64,000 nt of DNA from Telopea speciosissima. Lineage: Eukaryota; Streptophyta; Magnoliopsida; Proteales; Proteaceae. The stretch is from contig NC_057925.1 in NCBI RefSeq assembly GCF_018873765.1, positions 48,868,010-48,932,009 of the forward strand, in the 5' to 3' direction. Below, one piece after another: positions 61,077 to 64,000 of this stretch. Below the pieces are notes generated by a model. That model had not been told where the DNA came from, did no database searches, and worked only from the letters and a program-made list of their open reading frames with translations. Each line of letters opens with the position of its first letter. The first letter of the stretch is position 1. Position numbers and translations under genes: made by a program.

Positions 61077-64000
61077 CCTCTTTTCCCCATTGGGTACCCA
61101 TCTCATAAGTACAGCTTGCCAGGGCCTTACATTTCTCTTCTACCTCACTGATACTCCTTTCTGCCTTCCTTTCAATCTTTCTGTTCTGTTTTCCTCTGCA
61201 CTCATTACTGTATTTCTTTCCACAAAGAGCCTCTCTCCTATGAAAACATCCAGTGCCACAATACAGAGCCCCTCCATATCCATCTATACCTGCAAGTTCC
61301 AACTTTTGAAAAAGAACAAAACCAGCAAATCAAGTGAACTGATCAGTACTCCATTGCAATTTCTTTTCTTCTTAAACCATATTCTGATTGGATTTTATTT
61401 TCTTATTAAACTCACCTCATTGACTACCCTATTTGCATTACAATAAATATCGTTCTTTGTGACATTATAATAGTTCTGTGGGAACTGCACATAAGATATC
61501 TCATGACCATTCACTTCATCCATGAAGAAGCATAATATCTCTCTCAATGTTTCTGAATTATTTGAGTACATGTCGCAGTCCACATTGAGTATGATTTCCC
61601 CATTACTTATCTCCGACGACACCCGTATCTTCAAAACAGAAATAAAACAAAAACTAACCAATATTAGTGATCAGGAAGTACAATTTAAAAAAGAAAGGGT
61701 TCAAATTTGTTCTAGGTTTTCATAGTTTGTTGTTGAAACAGTTTTTCTTTCTCTAATGGCAAATAGTTGCAGTAACCAAAAAATAAACTGAAAAAAAAAA
61801 AAATGTACCAACTAGGTACCATTACCCTAAGCATAAATTCATCTATTAACATTATTATTTTTATATAAAAATACAAATTGTTTTTAATCGTATAATGAGC
61901 AAGAGATTTTAGCTGTCTGGTCGCATGGGGTCAATGAGAGGACACACGAGGGCATCAACATGGATGAAAATTTTTATTTCACTGAGACAAGATAGTAATT
62001 CACTCCTGTGTTTGAGAACAGGGACCACATGACCAAACAACGTTGTTTTTCCCTTGTTCAATATACATTTTCACTTGACAAAAAAATCCGTCATAATCAA
62101 ATTTATTCTTTATACATCCTTTTATAATAATTTGTTATAAAAAGGAAATGTCTGAAATTTTGTTGGACAAAAAAAAAAAAAAAAAGTGAAATATCTTGTA
62201 TATGGTTGATTCACACTATTACCTAGATATCCGTGGCATCACTTTCCAAATGGCAAAAATTTAAATGCTAGTGTAGAGATACCTTTTGCACCACTGGTAG
62301 ATCAAGAAACTTTCTACAAAGAAGGGAAATTAAGAGCATGCATGGATGATTACCAAGGCATTCATGGCACCAGCCTTGAAATTGTGAGGATATTGGGGTC
62401 TCTTCTCACGTGCCAAGTATACCAAAGTTGGCAAAGAGATTCCTTCAATATCCACTGCATTTGGGTCTCTTCCATCAATTAGCATCTGATGACATAAAAT
62501 ACAAACCAAAGAAAGTCTCTCTCTCTCTTAGACCTTTTTTTTCTAAAAAAAACAGAGACAAGAATTTTAGAGATGGCAATGGGTATGGAGATTTTTGTAT
62601 ATCTCAATCATGGATTTAGGTTACAGGATCATATCGGCGAATACTTATATCGATATGTATCGATGGTATTAGTATTGTTGGATAGTAAAATGGTTCAAAA
62701 ACTGGTGGAATCGGTATTTTTTGAGGTAAAATTATCCGATCTGACCTGATACGGCCGATCAAAATTGATAACCGTATTGGCTAAAACCGATACGGCTACC
62801 GATACCATATACTAAAGCCCTGATCTCAATATGTTTTTTTGAGGATAAAATTATAAAAATGTAAGTACCTGAAGAATGGTGTGATGATCACGTTTAGTTA
62901 CTCCAGCATTCCATTCTGAGAATCCTTTGTGTTGTTTCCTCACTTCTTCTGGAACTCTGCCTAATTCAGATGCCGACATGACCCTTTTCCTCATATCTTC
63001 ATATAATTTCTGAAAGGAATAGAAATTTAAAGATGGAGAAAGCTATAATTAGAATTAACAAGGGAAAGGAAAGGATGGTTCGACCAGTTTTAATGTCTAA
63101 ATCATCTTCCTTTGGACGGGTTTAGACAGATCTGGTCGAACCAGCTGGCTCATATATGGTCACGGTGGGTTTGTGTGGTCCGCAAGGAAGCCAAAGTTCA
63201 AATTAAATGATAAATCAGCATAGATTACCAAATAATAAACTCTCTTGATGTTAGATAACAAAAATTAAGTTCATGTTACCTGTGAGGCGATTGTGTGGGT
63301 TGGATGGATTTGGGTTGAAATTTAAGAAAGAATAACCCATGGGATCTAGGGCCCATGACCAAGCCCATTCCATTTGTCTGGCATGACTGGGCCTATATAA
63401 ACAAAGGATCTAAGCCCATCTCAACAGTGAAGTTTCATCACAGTGAAATTCATTAGTTACCCCAAAACTTGCTATATGATATAGTGGATGGGCTTTAGTG
63501 GGCCTATGTGATGGAGAACCTCACACCCATCTCACAAGCCAAATTTTAACATGAAAAAAATTCAAAAATTATTATTTTTTTAAAAAGTGTTTTCAATGTG
63601 TATCAAATTTGGGCCTGGTTTGGGTGGGCTGTAAATGTTGGGCCAAAAATTGTTCTTTGAGAGACAGAGAGAGAAGGGCCAGACGAGAATGGTTTAGGTA
63701 TCAGTATCGGCCGTATCTGTAAGTGGTATTAGAACAGGGGAGGGTAAAATGGTCCAAAAAAACCTCATATCAGTATTTTAAGCGACAAATTGATCCAATC
63801 CAGCCTGATACGGCCGATCCGTATGGCATTGATATTGGTATCTATATCGGAGACGACTGATACTCATACCGATACCAATCTGTGCAATAAAGCTTGTTTG
63901 TGAGGAGATGATCACCTTGATGACCAACCATTCGTCGCCCCTGGGGAAGTGATCACCGTCGGATGTGAAGATTCCACTAGCAAAAAGGGCATCAGGTGAT
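59994..64000 (-). CDS. CSLE1: Cellulose synthase-like protein E (C-terminal 560 residues; 5' end outside window)
   Basis: Seven minus-strand exons, all GT-AG and in phase: 64000-63916 (partial), 63009-62869, 62485-62354, 61628-61416, 61302-61078, 60988-60641, 60539-59994. This is a membrane glycosyltransferase of family GT2 that builds a cell-wall polysaccharide backbone in the Golgi or plasma membrane; the product of the E group is not established. Visible parts: EWLVIK and [30 protein letters not shown]; the second catalytic aspartates in [25 protein letters not shown]; the VEDIITG segment (TED motif); and QFKRWSEG, the QxxRW motif. The last two exons have several hydrophobic membrane segments. 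The protein ends SLLCLMPVY. The N-terminal membrane segments and first catalytic aspartate lie beyond 64000. The E group is favoured over other Csl groups from overall resemblance; family call very firm, subgroup less so. Confidence 0.9.
60609..60636. repeat. (GA)n run beside a splice donor
   Basis: CT-rich on the transcribed strand. It begins a few bases inside the intron after the CSLE1-like exon ending at 60641. Confidence 0.85.
61044..61077. repeat. (GA)n run beside a splice donor
   Basis: On the transcribed strand the intron starts GTCTCTCTC and stays CT-rich for about 34 bases after the exon ending at 61078. Confidence 0.85.
61899..62053. mobile_element. Decayed MITE candidate
   Basis: The right end, reversed, reads GGGAAAAACAACGTTGTTTGG. 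The left side keeps TGTCTGGTCGCATGGGGTC, matching TGTTTGGTCATGTGGTCC in part. The left tip is lost. It lies in an intron of the cellulose synthase-like gene. Confidence 0.35.
62620..62825. repeat. Word-rich island of CGATACGG type
   Basis: Degenerate copies of TATCGG, CGATACGG and CCGATAC fill about 200 bp in an intron of the cellulose synthase-like gene. A similar island, also with TACGGCCGATC, lies at 63690-63890 in the next intron upstream in the gene. Confidence 0.55.
63690..63890. repeat. Second CGATACGG-type island
   Basis: Contains TATCAGTATCGGCCGTATC, ACGGCCGATCC and CCGATACC. It resembles 62620-62825 in vocabulary and shares longer phrases such as TAAAATGGT and TACGGCCGATC. Confidence 0.55.

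Noticed and set aside
1..64000. CRISPR arrays, operons, prophage or other bacterial systems
   Set aside because: No spaced identical short repeats, no dense same-strand short-spaced genes; every recognised gene is intron-rich and plant-type.

Overview
This is nuclear DNA of a flowering plant. The evidence is multi-kilobase GT-AG introns, plant-type gene families, LTR retrotransposons primed by initiator-tRNA-Met, Mutator-type and hAT-type miniature transposons, and a 5'-truncated LINE. I cannot name the species from the sequence.

Layout. 1-1560: no gene seen, one small hAT-like element. 1561-4606 (minus): a split gene whose exons encode the NusB-type RNA-binding half of an RsmB/NOL1-NOP2-sun family rRNA methyltransferase; the catalytic half is absent. 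4890-7130: a diverged direct duplication, two MITEs and a SINE. 7311-20558 (minus): a complete-length Ty3/gypsy chromovirus (2.8-kb LTRs, perfect 5-bp target duplication GTTTA, tRNA-Met primer site, gag, protease, reverse transcriptase, RNase H, integrase, chromodomain). It sits inside an older hAT-like island and carries an extra ORF on the opposite strand between the 5' LTR and gag. 20876-23700: two adjacent Mutator-type MITEs with 9-bp target duplications, an island, and three 276-bp tandem repeats.

24125-44040 (plus): a complete 15-exon UPL1/UPL2-class HECT ubiquitin ligase gene of about 3807 residues with one 8-kb exon. 48546-59421 (plus): a small NOI/RIN4-like gene whose 78-residue product is split over three exons by two introns longer than 5 kb; the second intron holds a gag-only Copia-type element. 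59994-64000 (minus, running off the end): the last seven exons of a cellulose synthase-like E gene, tail to tail with the NOI gene.

The genes belong to unrelated processes (rRNA modification, ubiquitination, plasma-membrane immunity, cell-wall polysaccharide synthesis), so no operon-like cooperation is implied. Most structure outside exons is transposon history. The observations I rate highest are the antisense ORF with its own leader and probable leader intron in the chromovirus, the LTR-LTR differences dominated by one-base indels at C-N-G and C-G sites, the methyltransferase gene reduced to its NusB half, and a 48-bp duplication that copied a functional splice donor of the ubiquitin ligase gene.
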